Shown: piece after piece, positions 17,454-26,844 of the stretch
How positions within the stretch are numbered: the first letter of the stretch is position 1
Layout of the letters: the number at the start of each line of letters is the position of its first letter
Origin: Succinivibrio faecicola
GTDB lineage: Bacteria > Pseudomonadota > Gammaproteobacteria > Enterobacterales > Succinivibrionaceae
DNA: 51,342 nt
Assembly (NCBI RefSeq): GCF_019448115.1
Contig: NZ_JAGFNY010000012.1
Span: 1-51,342, forward strand
Direction: 5' to 3'
Notes under the pieces: generated by a model
The model's input: the letters and a program-made list of their open reading frames with translations, nothing else
The model's database searches: none
Told to the model about the DNA's origin: nothing
Program-made: the position numbers and the translations under genes

Positions 17454-19542
17454 ACTTTAATTGGATTTTATATTCTTTTAAATATTCAATTAAAGACTGT
17501 CCTTGATTTAACTGAGTCTGAAGGTAATATAAATATGCCTGCAGCATGCTAAAGGAAATGTGATAATTGCAGTCCTGATTTGTATTTTCCTTATCAACAA
17601 GTAAAATTCCCTTGCCATTGAATCTATGGGAGTGCATTTTATAATCGCCTGAAAGTTCACAGGCATATTTACTGTTGAATTTTGCTGAAACAATCTGATT
17701 GTAGGCAAATGGGAATGAGCACTTTCTGTCAGATAATAGGTCACATCCAAAAGAGTAGAATTCAAGATCTGACTGTGAATGATACAGAATAGTGGTAATA
17801 ATATCCTTGTGAGATCCTAATCTGTTTTTGTCATATTTAATGTTAGATGCGCCTTTATATTTTTCTGGTATATAAAGATAGAATGGTACAGCATGACCGA
17901 ACATAGCCTCATCAGGATGATCAAGATACCCAATGCCTCTTAGATTATGATCTCCTGTTGCAGCAATGTAGGTTCTTTCTGCTAGTGTTTCATCATTTTT
18001 AATTGCAGAAATAAATTTTCCAAGCTCGTTATTTGCATACTGGAAGGTACCAAAAATAGTTTTTGTATCCTTGTATGGGAATCTTTCAAGAATATCCTCT
18101 GTTATGTTCAAATTAGGCATAACCCTCTTTTCAGGATATCTGTATGGTGGGTGATTTGTTATAGATAATGTCATAACAAAACGAGGTTTTTCTCTCTTCT
18201 CTTTAAGAATATTGAGAGTTTCTTTAAACATATATTCATCATCAATGCCCCATGCACTTTCTGTAGCATTTGGGTGTTTTAGCTTTACATAAGAGCGTTC
18301 AATAATTCTGTCGAAACCTAAATATCTTAAAAAGTTGTTATAGTTTCTCCATGATGCAGTAGATGCTGTTACAAATACAGTTTCATATCCTGCCTTCTTA
18401 AATATTTTTACAATATTCATAAGATAATCTTTATCTGCATGTCTTGATGTAGACAGATTAAGATCAGGAACAGATACAAGTAGTCTTGTTAGACTGTCAG
18501 AAGTACCATCACCTTCAGATACAAAGTTTGTAAAGAAATAGTCTTCTTTTGTATGTTTTCTAAGCTCTCCTAGCAGATCTCTGTTATTTTCGTCATCATA
18601 AGAGAGCATATGAGTACTCATGCTCTCCATGACATTAAAGACAACATCAGGTTTGTTATTTACAAGAAACTCATTATATGGAGTCTTGTTATACATAGGC
18701 TTGAGAACAGAAGCAAAATCCTTGAAATCTGTTTTAAATCCTAATGAATTTGCAAAAAAGGCAACATTTTCAGGATAAGTCTTTGGTATCAATCTACTTT
18801 GTTTATCCCATTTATAAGCCCAATAAAAAGCAATAGGACCATTTGGAATAGAGTAGTTAACTGCAGGTTTATCACAAACCTGAGCATCTAACTGTCTTAT
18901 AGGGAATGTGCCAAAGGAGCCTCTCATGAAAATTCCAAATAAAACAATGAAAACTGTTAAGAGAATGCAAAGCTTACCTAATGTTTTTGGGAGAGATACT
19001 TTTTTTACAAAATGAGTAATCAGTTTTATGTGCACTAAATATAAAACAACAGCACCTATAAAAAGACAAATAGAACCTGTAAAAAACGGATAATCTTCAA
19101 TGATAGTTTTAAAAACAGCGGTTGGATCTTCTTTTGTTAGAGCAAAAATAAATGTATCAATAGATTTATCGTATGTTTTGAAATAAAAATAGTTAATTAC
19201 TGAAAATAGAATAATGACAATGAGCGTGATATAGCTGTAGACATAAAACAGCTTTTTATATATTCCAAAGAATCTTGTAAAACAGAAAATTAAACCTATA
19301 ACAAGAGGTAATACGTATGCAAATGTGGCTGTTTTAAGATCAAATCTTAATGATGTAAATGAAAAATCAAGTTTCTCACTAAATGGAAGATCGCATAAAG
19401 GATTTAAAGCAAAAGAAAAGACAATGGCGCATCTTGCAACGGACATGATTACTAATGCTAGTAGGCAACCTACAAAAATGGAACTTATATAAAAAGTAAT
19501 GTCTTCTAACTTATTAGAAGAAATATTCTTATTAAAAAACAT
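17452..19542 (-). CDS. LtaS/OpgB-like membrane sulfatase-fold phosphotransferase
   Basis: This 696-residue inner-membrane protein has five hydrophobic segments in the first 185 residues and a large extracytoplasmic alkaline-phosphatase-superfamily domain. Metal and catalytic elements are visible: Glu in DVVFNVMESMS, a nucleophile-type Thr in EGDGTSDSLTRLL, GIDDEYMF, and Asp-His in ATGDHNLRG, with HAVPFYLYIP after it. The family includes lipoteichoic acid synthases and OpgB-type phosphoglycerol transferases, which move phosphoglycerol from phosphatidylglycerol onto glycans. In a Gram-negative cell an OpgB-like or LPS-modifying phosphotransferase is likely, but the substrate cannot be read from sequence. 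SD TGGAG. It is alone, divergent from the flagellin gene, so a link to flagellar or surface glycans is only positional. Confidence 0.85.
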   Translation of the reverse strand: MFFNKNISSNKLEDITFYISSIFVGCLLALVIMSVARCAIVFSFALNPLCDLPFSEKLDFSFTSLRFDLKTATFAYVLPLVIGLIFCFTRFFGIYKKLFYVYSYITLIVIILFSVINYFYFKTYDKSIDTFIFALTKEDPTAVFKTIIEDYPFFTGSICLFIGAVVLYLVHIKLITHFVKKVSLPKTLGKLCILLTVFIVLFGIFMRGSFGTFPIRQLDAQVCDKPAVNYSIPNGPIAFYWAYKWDKQSRLIPKTYPENVAFFANSLGFKTDFKDFASVLKPMYNKTPYNEFLVNNKPDVVFNVMESMSTHMLSYDDENNRDLLGELRKHTKEDYFFTNFVSEGDGTSDSLTRLLVSVPDLNLSTSRHADKDYLMNIVKIFKKAGYETVFVTASTASWRNYNNFLRYLGFDRIIERSYVKLKHPNATESAWGIDDEYMFKETLNILKEKREKPRFVMTLSITNHPPYRYPEKRVMPNLNITEDILERFPYKDTKTIFGTFQYANNELGKFISAIKNDETLAERTYIAATGDHNLRGIGYLDHPDEAMFGHAVPFYLYIPEKYKGASNIKYDKNRLGSHKDIITTILYHSQSDLEFYSFGCDLLSDRKCSFPFAYNQIVSAKFNSKYACELSGDYKMHSHRFNGKGILLVDKENTNQDCNYHISFSMLQAYLYYLQTQLNQGQSLIEYLKEYKIQLK

Positions 19543-19604
19543 TTTATCTCCAGCAATTTAGAAACCTAATTTTACAGCAAAATAAAAATAAAATAAAAAA
19601 CAGT

Positions 19605-19631
19605 TAAAGCAAATTTGTATGTTGTCGTTAA
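19605..19631 (+). promoter_or_regulatory. Sigma-28 (FliA) promoter of the flagellin gene
   Basis: TAAAGCAA, an 11-base spacer and GTCGTTAA match the sigma-28 consensus TAAAGTTT-N11-GCCGATAA at 5 of 8 and 6 of 8 positions with exact spacing. The -10 end is 48 bases before the flagellin ATG. Confidence 0.75.
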
Positions 19632-19679
19632 TAAATACAGATAGATTATTTAGCTCATAAATTGAGCGGGAGTTTAAAA

Positions 19680-20591
19680 ATGGCAATTTATGTAAATACA
19701 AACGTCTCAAGCTTGAACTCTAACAGACAGTTAGGTAAAGCTACCCATTCTCTTGATACAACCTACAAGCGTTTATCATCAGGTTTACGTATTAACTCAG
19801 CAAAGGATGATGCTGCAGGTTTACAAATTTCAGATAGATTAACATCCCAGATTAACGGTTTAAATCAGGGTAACCGTAATGCAAACGACGGTATTGCTTT
19901 AGCTCAAACAGCTGAAGGTGCTCTTGATGAAGTAACCAACATGTTACAGCGTATCCGTACCTTATCACTACAGTCTGCCAACGGTACAAATACAACTGCT
20001 GATCGTGGTGCTATTCAGGCTGAAGTAAATCAGCTTTGTGCTGAAATTGGCCGTATCTCATGCAAGACAACCTTTGCAGGTCAACAGATTTTAGCTGGTA
20101 ATAAAGGTCTTGTAGGTACAGCTGGAAAAATAGCATTCCAGGTTGGTGCAAATGCAAACGATACAATTTCAATTGATCTTTCAAATGCATTTTCGTTAAC
20201 AGCAATGCAAAAAGCATTAGCAGACGGTAATCAACTGACTGGTTCAGATGCAACAGTGGTTAAAAATACAGGTGCAGACAGTTTCAAAGCTTTCGGTGTA
20301 TCTAAAGCAGAGACAGCTCAAGACACATTAAGAGTAATCGATAAATATATCGCAGAAGTTGACAAAAAGCGTGGTGAATTAGGTGCTGTACAGAACAGAC
20401 TTGAGTCAACCATTGCAAACCAGTCAAATATTGCTGAAAACGAATCAGATGCACGTTCACGTATCCGTGATACAGATTATGCTGAGGAAGCTGCAAATCT
20501 GTCACAGCAGACAATTGTTCAGCAGGCAGCATCATCAATGCTGACCCAGGCTAACAGCCGACCACAGATTGCATTAAGTCTGCTTGGTTAA
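19680..20591 (+). CDS. fliC: Flagellin
   Basis: This 303-residue protein is the flagellar filament subunit. It begins MAIYVNTNVSSLNSNRQLGK and has the conserved D0/D1 blocks LSSGLRINSAKDDAAGLQIS, GLNQGNRNANDGIALAQTAEG and the C-terminal RSRIRDTDYAEEAANLSQQT, ending QIALSLLG. The central variable region is short, so the filament surface domain is small. Two Cys residues near positions 120 and 128 (LCAEIGRISCK) are unusual, since most flagellins have none. The ATG at 19680 follows SD GGGAG; a TTG at 19662 lies before this SD and is not used. No other flagellar gene is nearby. Confidence 0.95.
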   Translation: MAIYVNTNVSSLNSNRQLGKATHSLDTTYKRLSSGLRINSAKDDAAGLQISDRLTSQINGLNQGNRNANDGIALAQTAEGALDEVTNMLQRIRTLSLQSANGTNTTADRGAIQAEVNQLCAEIGRISCKTTFAGQQILAGNKGLVGTAGKIAFQVGANANDTISIDLSNAFSLTAMQKALADGNQLTGSDATVVKNTGADSFKAFGVSKAETAQDTLRVIDKYIAEVDKKRGELGAVQNRLESTIANQSNIAENESDARSRIRDTDYAEEAANLSQQTIVQQAASSMLTQANSRPQIALSLLG

Positions 20592-20936
20592 AATCATATA
20601 TCTTTGTCATTTGGCTCAGTTCTTTAAAGGATTGAGCCATTTTCTTTTTAGGCATACTTATCCATTCATCCTCCTTTCATAACACTAACTATTTTGTTTA
20701 AATTTGTATAATTTTATATTTATAAAATACTGAATATATGATTTTTATCATTTTTATAATTTTATTTTTAGTTTAATATTGTGCAGAAAATGCAATCACC
20801 ATTCATAACCAAATAATTTAACAGTCGCATATTTCAAACAGACATCGAAAATAAACAGAATATTAAAAAGTTTGTTTTTTAGTTTTATTAAGTTATCTTT
20901 GTTCTACAAAGTGTTTTACTGCATAAGGAGCCATAT
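20592..20936. other. 345-bp intergenic region between flagellin and AraC-type gene
   Basis: The first 60 bases hold the flagellin terminator. The remainder is AT-rich with no gene. Just ahead of the regulator is an inverted repeat CTTTGT-TCT-ACAAAG (20897-20911), placed where it could be a self-regulatory operator, followed by the SD AAGGAG (20924-20929). No convincing -35/-10 pair was found. Confidence 0.55.
20612..20650 (+). terminator. Intrinsic terminator of the flagellin gene
   Basis: TGGCTCA pairs with TGAGCCA around a 14-base loop that itself contains CTTTAAAG, followed by TTTTCTTTTT. Confidence 0.85.
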
Positions 20937-21836
20937 ATGAGTGCGCTTAGAAAAGAACTCAAAGAAAGTATCAAACATGGTTCTAATGTCTATCCATTAG
21001 CTGGATATATATGTAGAAATAATCGCTTTAATATTAACATCGGTATGCACTGGCATCCTGAGGTTGAAATTAATCGTTTTGAAAGTGGTGATTTTATATA
21101 TAACTATGCAATGAAAGAATATAAAATCAAAGCTCCATGCATTGCTCTAATTCCTGGAAATGTGCTTCACAATCTTCAGATTTCAAAGGGGGCAAATCAA
21201 TCATCAGTTGTTTTTAACCCTTCTATAATTGAGCTTAACAGCTATGATGAGGTTCAGTCACAACTGCTATCATATCTGTCTCAGGGAGGAAGCCGTATGC
21301 CTCCTTTTATAACTGCAGATATGGATTATTTTGCACAAGCAGATGAGCTATTATCTTTCATTATTGAAAATTCAAATTCAGAAGACTGCGCAGTAAGACT
21401 TAGAGTGAAAGCTCATCTTCTAGAACTTTTAGCTGTACTTTATGAGAATGGTATTTTCTTAAACTCAAATATAGATATAAACGAAGAATTTGATTCAAAA
21501 CAGCAGAAGATTAAAGATCTGCTAAGTTTTATCAATGAGCACTATACAGAAAAACTTACAATGAATGATGCTGCAAACTATTTGAAAGTTTCAAGACAGT
21601 ATTTTTGCAGATACTTTAAACGTTCCACCGGTATGAGCTTTGTTGATTTTATAAACGATCTTAGATTGAGAAGGGCAAGTCAGGAAATAATGCATACAAG
21701 TAAATCAATTACTGATATTGCACTAGACCATGGCTTTGATAATATCGGTTATTTCTTTAAGCTGTTCAGGCTTAAATTCAATCAAACACCACTTGCATAT
21801 AGAAAAGGCAAGTATTCAAAATCATCAGAGGAGTAA
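20937..21836 (+). CDS. AraC-family transcriptional regulator with cupin sensor
   Basis: The 299-residue protein has an N-terminal cupin-type sensing domain (MHWHPEVEINRFESGDF, then IALIPGNVLHNLQ, with the His residues of the AraC cupin fold) and a C-terminal pair of helix-turn-helix units. The DNA-binding region reads KLTMNDAANYLKVSRQYFCRYFKRSTGMSF and then the signature SITDIALDHGFDNIGYFFKLFRLKFNQTPLAYRK. Such regulators usually control sugar or small-molecule use and often their own gene. No catabolic gene is adjacent, since speB is convergent downstream, so the target and ligand are unknown. SD AAGGAG is strong. Confidence 0.92.
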   Translation: MSALRKELKESIKHGSNVYPLAGYICRNNRFNINIGMHWHPEVEINRFESGDFIYNYAMKEYKIKAPCIALIPGNVLHNLQISKGANQSSVVFNPSIIELNSYDEVQSQLLSYLSQGGSRMPPFITADMDYFAQADELLSFIIENSNSEDCAVRLRVKAHLLELLAVLYENGIFLNSNIDINEEFDSKQQKIKDLLSFINEHYTEKLTMNDAANYLKVSRQYFCRYFKRSTGMSFVDFINDLRLRRASQEIMHTSKSITDIALDHGFDNIGYFFKLFRLKFNQTPLAYRKGKYSKSSEE

Positions 21837-21870
21837 AATATCAGAGCATCGGCTGCTCTGATATTTATTA
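21836..21870. terminator. Bidirectional terminator between araC-type gene and speB
   Basis: AAATATCAGAGCA and its exact complement form a 13-bp stem with a five-base loop, starting at the last base of the regulator's stop codon. T- and A-rich ends suit both convergent genes. Confidence 0.85.
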
Positions 21871-21877
21871 CATTTTC

Positions 21878-22792
21878 TTATTTCTTGTAAGCGTTTATAT
21901 ACAGCATTTCTGTTGCAATTGAAGCTGCAGCAAGTGCTGTAATCTCTGCATGATCATAGGCAGGTGCAACTTCAACAACATCCATACCAACAATATCAAG
22001 ATCTTTTAATGATCTTAATATCTTCATGATCTTATCTGAGCTTAAGCCTCCAACTACAGGAGTACCAGTACCAGGAGCAAAGGCAGGATCAAGACAGTCG
22101 ATATCGAATGTCAGATAGCACTTGCATCCGCCAACTCTTTTGTGAATTGCAATTGATATTTCTTCAACGCTCATATCATTAGCAAGGCCAGCATCAAGAA
22201 CTTCAAAACCGTCTTTTACAGAAAATTCAGTTCTGATACCAATCTGAATAGATTTTGAAACATCAATCAGACCTTCTTTAGGTGCATGATAAAAAGGTGT
22301 TCCATGATCGAAAGCTGAGCCGTTTGAGTAAGTGTCAGAGTGGGCATCAAAATGAATTAATGCCAGCTTTCCAAATACTTTTTCGTGAGCTCTTAACAAA
22401 GGGAGGGTAATAAAATGATCACCACCAAAAGTAATCATTCTCTTTCCTGCCTTAAGTAATTTTAAGGCATGCTCCTGAAGCTTATCTGCCATATCCTGGT
22501 TATCACCAAAAGCATAAACAAGATCACCGCAATCGCATACCTTGATTTTCTCTAAAGCGTTATACTGCCATGGATATCTCTTTGTTTCCCATGCAAGCTG
22601 AGTTGATACCTGTCTTATTGCATTAGGTCCAAATCTTGCTCCTGAACGACCAGATGTTGCCATATCAAAAGGAACACCAGTGATTACAACATCTGCATCA
22701 GAGCTGTAAGGATCAAAGTTTAATGGTAATCTTAAAAAACCAAATGCATTTGATACGAGGGAAATATCATGAGCATGATTTAATGTCTGCAT
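21878..22792 (-). CDS. speB: Agmatinase SpeB
   Basis: Agmatinase hydrolyses agmatine to putrescine and urea. The 304-residue ureohydrolase keeps all Mn-binding motifs: [32 protein letters not shown] and [19 protein letters not shown]. The N-terminal substrate-loop region [18 protein letters not shown] is typical of agmatinase rather than arginase. E. coli SpeB is 306 residues. Its ATG overlaps the speA stop by one base (TAATG), so translation is coupled to speA, which supplies the substrate. Confidence 0.96.
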   Translation of the reverse strand: MQTLNHAHDISLVSNAFGFLRLPLNFDPYSSDADVVITGVPFDMATSGRSGARFGPNAIRQVSTQLAWETKRYPWQYNALEKIKVCDCGDLVYAFGDNQDMADKLQEHALKLLKAGKRMITFGGDHFITLPLLRAHEKVFGKLALIHFDAHSDTYSNGSAFDHGTPFYHAPKEGLIDVSKSIQIGIRTEFSVKDGFEVLDAGLANDMSVEEISIAIHKRVGGCKCYLTFDIDCLDPAFAPGTGTPVVGGLSSDKIMKILRSLKDLDIVGMDVVEVAPAYDHAEITALAAASIATEMLYINAYKK

Positions 22793-24669
22793 TATTCTTC
22801 CTCCAGATAGGTATAACCGTATAAGCCGGCTCTAAATTCTTCAATGAAAGCTCTTTGCATTTTCTCTTCAAGTTTAGTTCCGTTTTCTAAAACCTGTGAA
22901 GTAAATTCATTTAATAATTTAGAAGGATCAAGTAGTACATAGCGTAACATATCTGCAACAGTGCTGCCTTCATCAGATAAAGATACTGTGACCTTGCCAT
23001 TATCAAAAGCATATACATCCACAGCTTCAGTATTTCCAAAAAGGTTGTGCATATTACCTAGAATTTCCTGATAAGCACCAACCATGAAAAATCCAATGTG
23101 AGGTGGATCTTTCTCGTCATATTCAGGGAAAGGCATTGTGTTTGATATATCGTCACCTTCAACATATTTCTTGATAGCACCGTCAGAGTCACAGGTAATA
23201 TCAAGAAGAACAGCTCTTCTTGTAAGAGGAGAGTTTAATCCTTCAAGTGGAACTACAGGGAAAATCTGATCGATGCCCCAAGCATCAGGGAGTGACTGGA
23301 ATAATGAGAAGTTAATATATAACTTGTCAGCCATTCTCTCTTGCAGTTCATCAGATAATACCTGATGTGTTCTGTTTGTAGGATCAAGAGATTTTTGAAT
23401 ACTCTTGCAGATACACAGATAAATCTGCTCGGCCTTTGCACGTTGCTGTAAAGTTACAGAGCCTGAAACATAACCTTCATGAATTTCCTGAAGATCAAAC
23501 TGACTGTCATGCAACCATTCGCGAAGTGATCTCTTTACAGAATTTTCATTCATCTCTTTCCAGGTATTGAAAAGGTTGAACAGTGCTCGAGGGGAACCTT
23601 CAAGAGGAGATTGTGGTACTGTAAAATCGTTTCTTTCAACACCGATTACATTTGATACTAAAACAGCATGGTAAGCTGTTAGTGCTCTTCCTGATTCTGT
23701 AATTACGGTTGGCTGTTCAAGGTTGTTCTCAATACAGGCATCACCAATTGTCCAGATGATATTATTTGCATATTCCTTTAAAGAATAATTGCAAGAGCAG
23801 TCAGTTTGAGATCTTGTGCCTTCATAATCAACGCCAAGTCCTCCGCCTACATCAAAATATTTGATGGCAACACCTAGCTTTGAAAGCTCCACGAAGAATT
23901 TTGCACTTTCCCTTACACCTCTTGTTATATCTCTTACATTGTTCATCTGAGAGCCAAGATGGAAATGCAGAAGTTCAAGGCAGTGCAGTTTACCTTTTTC
24001 TTTTAAAGTTTCTACAAGCTGTAAAACTTGTGATGCTGCAAGTCCGAATTTTGAGCATTCACCACCAGATGACTGCCATTTTCCGGAACCTTGTGATGCT
24101 AGACGAGCTCGAACACCAAGGCAAGGTGTCAGCTCTAGTCTTTCTGATTCTTCAAGTGTAATTTGAAGTTCAGTCATTTTTTCTATGACCAAGAAAACCT
24201 TGTGGCCCATTTTCTGAGCATCAAGAGCCATTCTGATGTATTCTCTGTCTTTATATCCGTTGCATACAATGATAGATCTGGTTCTTCCTGCATGTGCAAG
24301 TACTGCCATAAGCTCAGCTTTTGAACCAGCTTCAAGACCGATTGGTTCAGAGCCGTTTGTAAGTGCTTCAAGAACTCTTTTATGCTGGTTAACCTTTACA
24401 GGATAAACAAGAAAATAGTTACCCTTGTAACCATATTCTTCTCGTGCTTCTTTAAAGGCTTTATTGATATCGTGAAGTCTTGATTGCAGTATTTGTGGAA
24501 AGCAGAACAGTGCAGGAAGTCTCTGTCCTTTATTGGCTCGATCTTTTACAAGTTTTGCAAGATCGATAGTGGTTTGAGAGTTATCAGGATTTGGTCTTAC
24601 TATGATGTGACCTTCTTCGTTTACATCAAAGTATTTATTCCCCCACCAAGAAATATTGTATGCGTTCAC
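22792..24669 (-). CDS. speA: Biosynthetic arginine decarboxylase SpeA
   Basis: SpeA is the PLP-dependent decarboxylase that turns arginine into agmatine, the first step to putrescine. The conserved start [19 protein letters not shown], the PLP-lysine motif [32 protein letters not shown] and [15 protein letters not shown] are all visible, and the C-terminal ends [15 protein letters not shown]. The preferred start is GTG at 24669 (625 residues), because GGAGGTG sits six bases before it; the ATG at 24693 (633 residues) has only a weak SD, and its own coding sequence contains the strong one. E. coli SpeA is 658 residues with a longer, unconserved N-terminus. It forms a two-gene operon with speB. 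Confidence 0.95.
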   Translation of the reverse strand: MNAYNISWWGNKYFDVNEEGHIIVRPNPDNSQTTIDLAKLVKDRANKGQRLPALFCFPQILQSRLHDINKAFKEAREEYGYKGNYFLVYPVKVNQHKRVLEALTNGSEPIGLEAGSKAELMAVLAHAGRTRSIIVCNGYKDREYIRMALDAQKMGHKVFLVIEKMTELQITLEESERLELTPCLGVRARLASQGSGKWQSSGGECSKFGLAASQVLQLVETLKEKGKLHCLELLHFHLGSQMNNVRDITRGVRESAKFFVELSKLGVAIKYFDVGGGLGVDYEGTRSQTDCSCNYSLKEYANNIIWTIGDACIENNLEQPTVITESGRALTAYHAVLVSNVIGVERNDFTVPQSPLEGSPRALFNLFNTWKEMNENSVKRSLREWLHDSQFDLQEIHEGYVSGSVTLQQRAKAEQIYLCICKSIQKSLDPTNRTHQVLSDELQERMADKLYINFSLFQSLPDAWGIDQIFPVVPLEGLNSPLTRRAVLLDITCDSDGAIKKYVEGDDISNTMPFPEYDEKDPPHIGFFMVGAYQEILGNMHNLFGNTEAVDVYAFDNGKVTVSLSDEGSTVADMLRYVLLDPSKLLNEFTSQVLENGTKLEEKMQRAFIEEFRAGLYGYTYLEEE

Positions 24670-24977
24670 AAGTGACACCTCCATTAGGCTCATACTCTGT
24701 AGATAAGCTGCTGCCTTGACGCAATATAAAAAAAGAAAAAGTAAAAATAAGTCGTTCCTTTTGAAAACAAATGTAGCGTGGTACTTTAAGGCTATATAGC
24801 GTTATAATCAAGAAATATTTACTATAGATATAAATTTATTGTTCTATAAATTTCAAAAGCCTTTTTATAAGCCACATTAGGTTATAAATGAATATTAAGT
24901 TATTGTTTTTAATAATATAGTAAATGCACTAATTTGGTGCCATCAACATGGTCAAAACGTAAAAAATAGCTGATTAT
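24670..24977. other. Divergent region between speA and the panG-like gene
   Basis: About 300 bases, very AT-rich, no gene. A 10-base palindrome GCTATATAGC (24791-24800) lies two bases before a perfect TATAAT (24803-24808) on the plus strand, a possible promoter with an operator for the pan genes, although its leader would be about 165 bases. A TATATT on the minus strand (plus 24723-24728) could be the speA -10. No named regulator site was recognised. Confidence 0.5.
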
Positions 24978-25847
24978 ATGCAAAAAATAGGTTTTATCGG
25001 TGCCGGCAAGGTTGGCATAAGCTTAGGAAAGTTCTTTAAAGAGAATGGATTTTCTGTTTCAGGCTACTATTCAAGATCACAGTCATCTTCAATTGAAGGA
25101 GCAAAGTTTACAGGCTCAGTGCAATATCTGTCTATTAAAGAGCTTGTAGATGCAAGCGATATTGTATTTATTACAACCCCTGATAATGCTCTTGAATCGA
25201 CTGCCTCCTTTATTGCATCACAATGCCAAGGAATAAATGCTAAAAAATGCTTTGTCCACTGCTCAGGAGCTCTGAGTATTAAAGATGTTTTTAAATCTCT
25301 TATGGGATTTGACAATTTCTCATTTGCATCTGTTCATCCTATGATGGCATTTTCATCTAAAACACAAAGCTATAAAGAATTAAAGGATACATTCTATACA
25401 CTTGAGTCAGATGAAAAATCAAAATCTCTTATCTTAGGGATTTTTGAAAAACTCTCTGTCAGATTTGAAATTATAAGTTCAGATGTCAAATCAAAATATC
25501 ATTTAGCCTCAGTCCTATGTTCTAACTGTGTTGTAGGTCTGTTTGATTTTGCCAAAGATCTGCTAAAAGAATGTTCATTTTCTGATGAATCAGCAAAAGC
25601 AGCTTTAGGAAAACTGTTCTTGGTAAATGCACAAAACATTGCTAAAAAAGGTACAATAGAAGCACTGACTGGTCCTGTTTTAAGAGGTGATGATAATACT
25701 GTCTTAAAGCACCTGAATGTACTGTCAGATGAAGATAAACTTCTATATATGCTTTTGAGCCGAAAAATATTAAAAGTGGCAAAAGCAAAAAACAAAGATT
25801 TTGACTACACTAAGATAGAAAAAATAATCAACAACAATTTTGAATGA
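24978..25847 (+). CDS. panG: Rossmann/DUF2520 reductase, probable ketopantoate reductase (PanG-like)
   Basis: The 289-residue protein has an N-terminal Rossmann domain with IGFIGAGKVGISLGKFF (GxGxxG type, NAD(P) binding) and DIVFITTPDNAL, then HCSGALS and SVHPMMAFSS at the domain junction, and an all-helical C-terminal half matching DUF2520 (SDVKSKYHLASVLCSNCVVGLF, LTGPVLRGDDNTVLKHL). Families with this architecture include PanG, described in Francisella as a ketopantoate reductase unrelated to PanE. The next gene is panB, whose product makes ketopantoate, which supports that role: NADPH-dependent reduction of ketopantoate to pantoate. It is homology plus context; the start has no strong SD. 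Confidence 0.8.
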   Translation: MQKIGFIGAGKVGISLGKFFKENGFSVSGYYSRSQSSSIEGAKFTGSVQYLSIKELVDASDIVFITTPDNALESTASFIASQCQGINAKKCFVHCSGALSIKDVFKSLMGFDNFSFASVHPMMAFSSKTQSYKELKDTFYTLESDEKSKSLILGIFEKLSVRFEIISSDVKSKYHLASVLCSNCVVGLFDFAKDLLKECSFSDESAKAALGKLFLVNAQNIAKKGTIEALTGPVLRGDDNTVLKHLNVLSDEDKLLYMLLSRKILKVAKAKNKDFDYTKIEKIINNNFE

Positions 25848-25848
25848 T

Positions 25849-25870
25849 ATATATAGCATGTTCTATATAT
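25849..25870 (+). repeat. AT-rich inverted repeat between panG-like gene and panB
   Basis: ATATATAG and CTATATAT are exact inverted arms with a CATGTT loop in the 63-base gap. It is too weak and lacks a T tract for termination; an operator or an mRNA processing hairpin are possible. Confidence 0.4.
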
Positions 25871-25910
25871 TCAAAGATAAAAGCTAATAGGTAAAAAATT
25901 AGGACGTCAT

Positions 25911-26738
25911 ATGAAGACAACAGTTGCAACTTTTTTGAAGATGAAGCAGGAAAATCAGAAGATTTCAATGCTTACCTGTTATGACTATACAACAGCAAAA
26001 ATTATTGATTCAAGCAATGTGGATGCTGTTTTAGTAGGTGATTCTCTTGGAAATGTTGTATTAGGTTATGAAGATACTCTTTCAGTAACAATGAATGACA
26101 TGATAACCTTCAGTGCCGCTGTAGCAAGAGGCTGCAAACAGAAGCTGGTGGTTGTTGATATGCCTTTTATGTCTTATCAGGTAAGCGTAGAGAAAGCTCT
26201 TGAAAATGCCGGAAGACTGATGAAAGAGGGTAGAGCAAATGCTGTTAAGCTTGAAGGTGGCAGATCAGTTCTTGCACAGGTAAAGGCTATCGTTGATGCA
26301 GGTATTCCTGTAATGGGACACCTTGGTATGACTCCTCAGTCTGTAAATGCTTTTGGTGGTCATAAAGTTCAGGGCAAAACTCTAGAAGCCGCCCAAAAAC
26401 TCATTGATGATGCACTTGCTCTTCAGGAGGCTGGAGTATTCTCTATTGTTCTTGAGTGTGTTCCTGCAAAACTTGCTGCTGTGCTTTCACAGAAACTGTC
26501 CGTTCCTACTATTGGTATCGGTGCTGGTGCTCAGTGCGATGGCCAGGTATTAGTTTATAAAGATATGCTTGGAATGTATCAGGACTTCTCTCCAAAATTT
26601 GTAAAGCATTATGCTAATTTTGCAACAGAAATGACCGATGCTTTCAATCAATATGATGCAGAGGTTAAACAGGGGATCTTCCCAGCTTTAGAGCATACAT
26701 TCAAGATTGATGAAGAAGTAATCGAAAAGTTATATTAG
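25911..26738 (+). CDS. panB: 3-methyl-2-oxobutanoate hydroxymethyltransferase PanB
   Basis: PanB adds a hydroxymethyl group from methylene-tetrahydrofolate to ketoisovalerate, making ketopantoate. The 275 residues show the full signature: [33 protein letters not shown] with the metal Asp, [36 protein letters not shown], and [11 protein letters not shown] with the catalytic Glu, followed by [23 protein letters not shown]. coli PanB is 264 residues. SD AGGA. It forms an operon with the panG-like gene; panC and panD lie about 4 kb away on the opposite strand. Confidence 0.97.
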   Translation: MKTTVATFLKMKQENQKISMLTCYDYTTAKIIDSSNVDAVLVGDSLGNVVLGYEDTLSVTMNDMITFSAAVARGCKQKLVVVDMPFMSYQVSVEKALENAGRLMKEGRANAVKLEGGRSVLAQVKAIVDAGIPVMGHLGMTPQSVNAFGGHKVQGKTLEAAQKLIDDALALQEAGVFSIVLECVPAKLAAVLSQKLSVPTIGIGAGAQCDGQVLVYKDMLGMYQDFSPKFVKHYANFATEMTDAFNQYDAEVKQGIFPALEHTFKIDEEVIEKLY

Positions 26739-26784
26739 TTTTTTATTTATGCCGTTTGATATCAACAGATAGCAATAAAAAAAC

Positions 26785-26818
26785 AAAGGCCTAATCAAGT
26801 GACTAGGCCTTTTGAATT
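26785..26818. terminator. Intrinsic terminator between convergent panB and purM
   Basis: AAAGGCCTA and TAGGCCTTT form a 9-bp stem with a 10-base loop, preceded by an A run and followed by TTTGAATTT, so it may act on both strands. Confidence 0.8.
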
Positions 26819-26844
26819 TCTAGAATTTTGCTTCTATTTGAATA

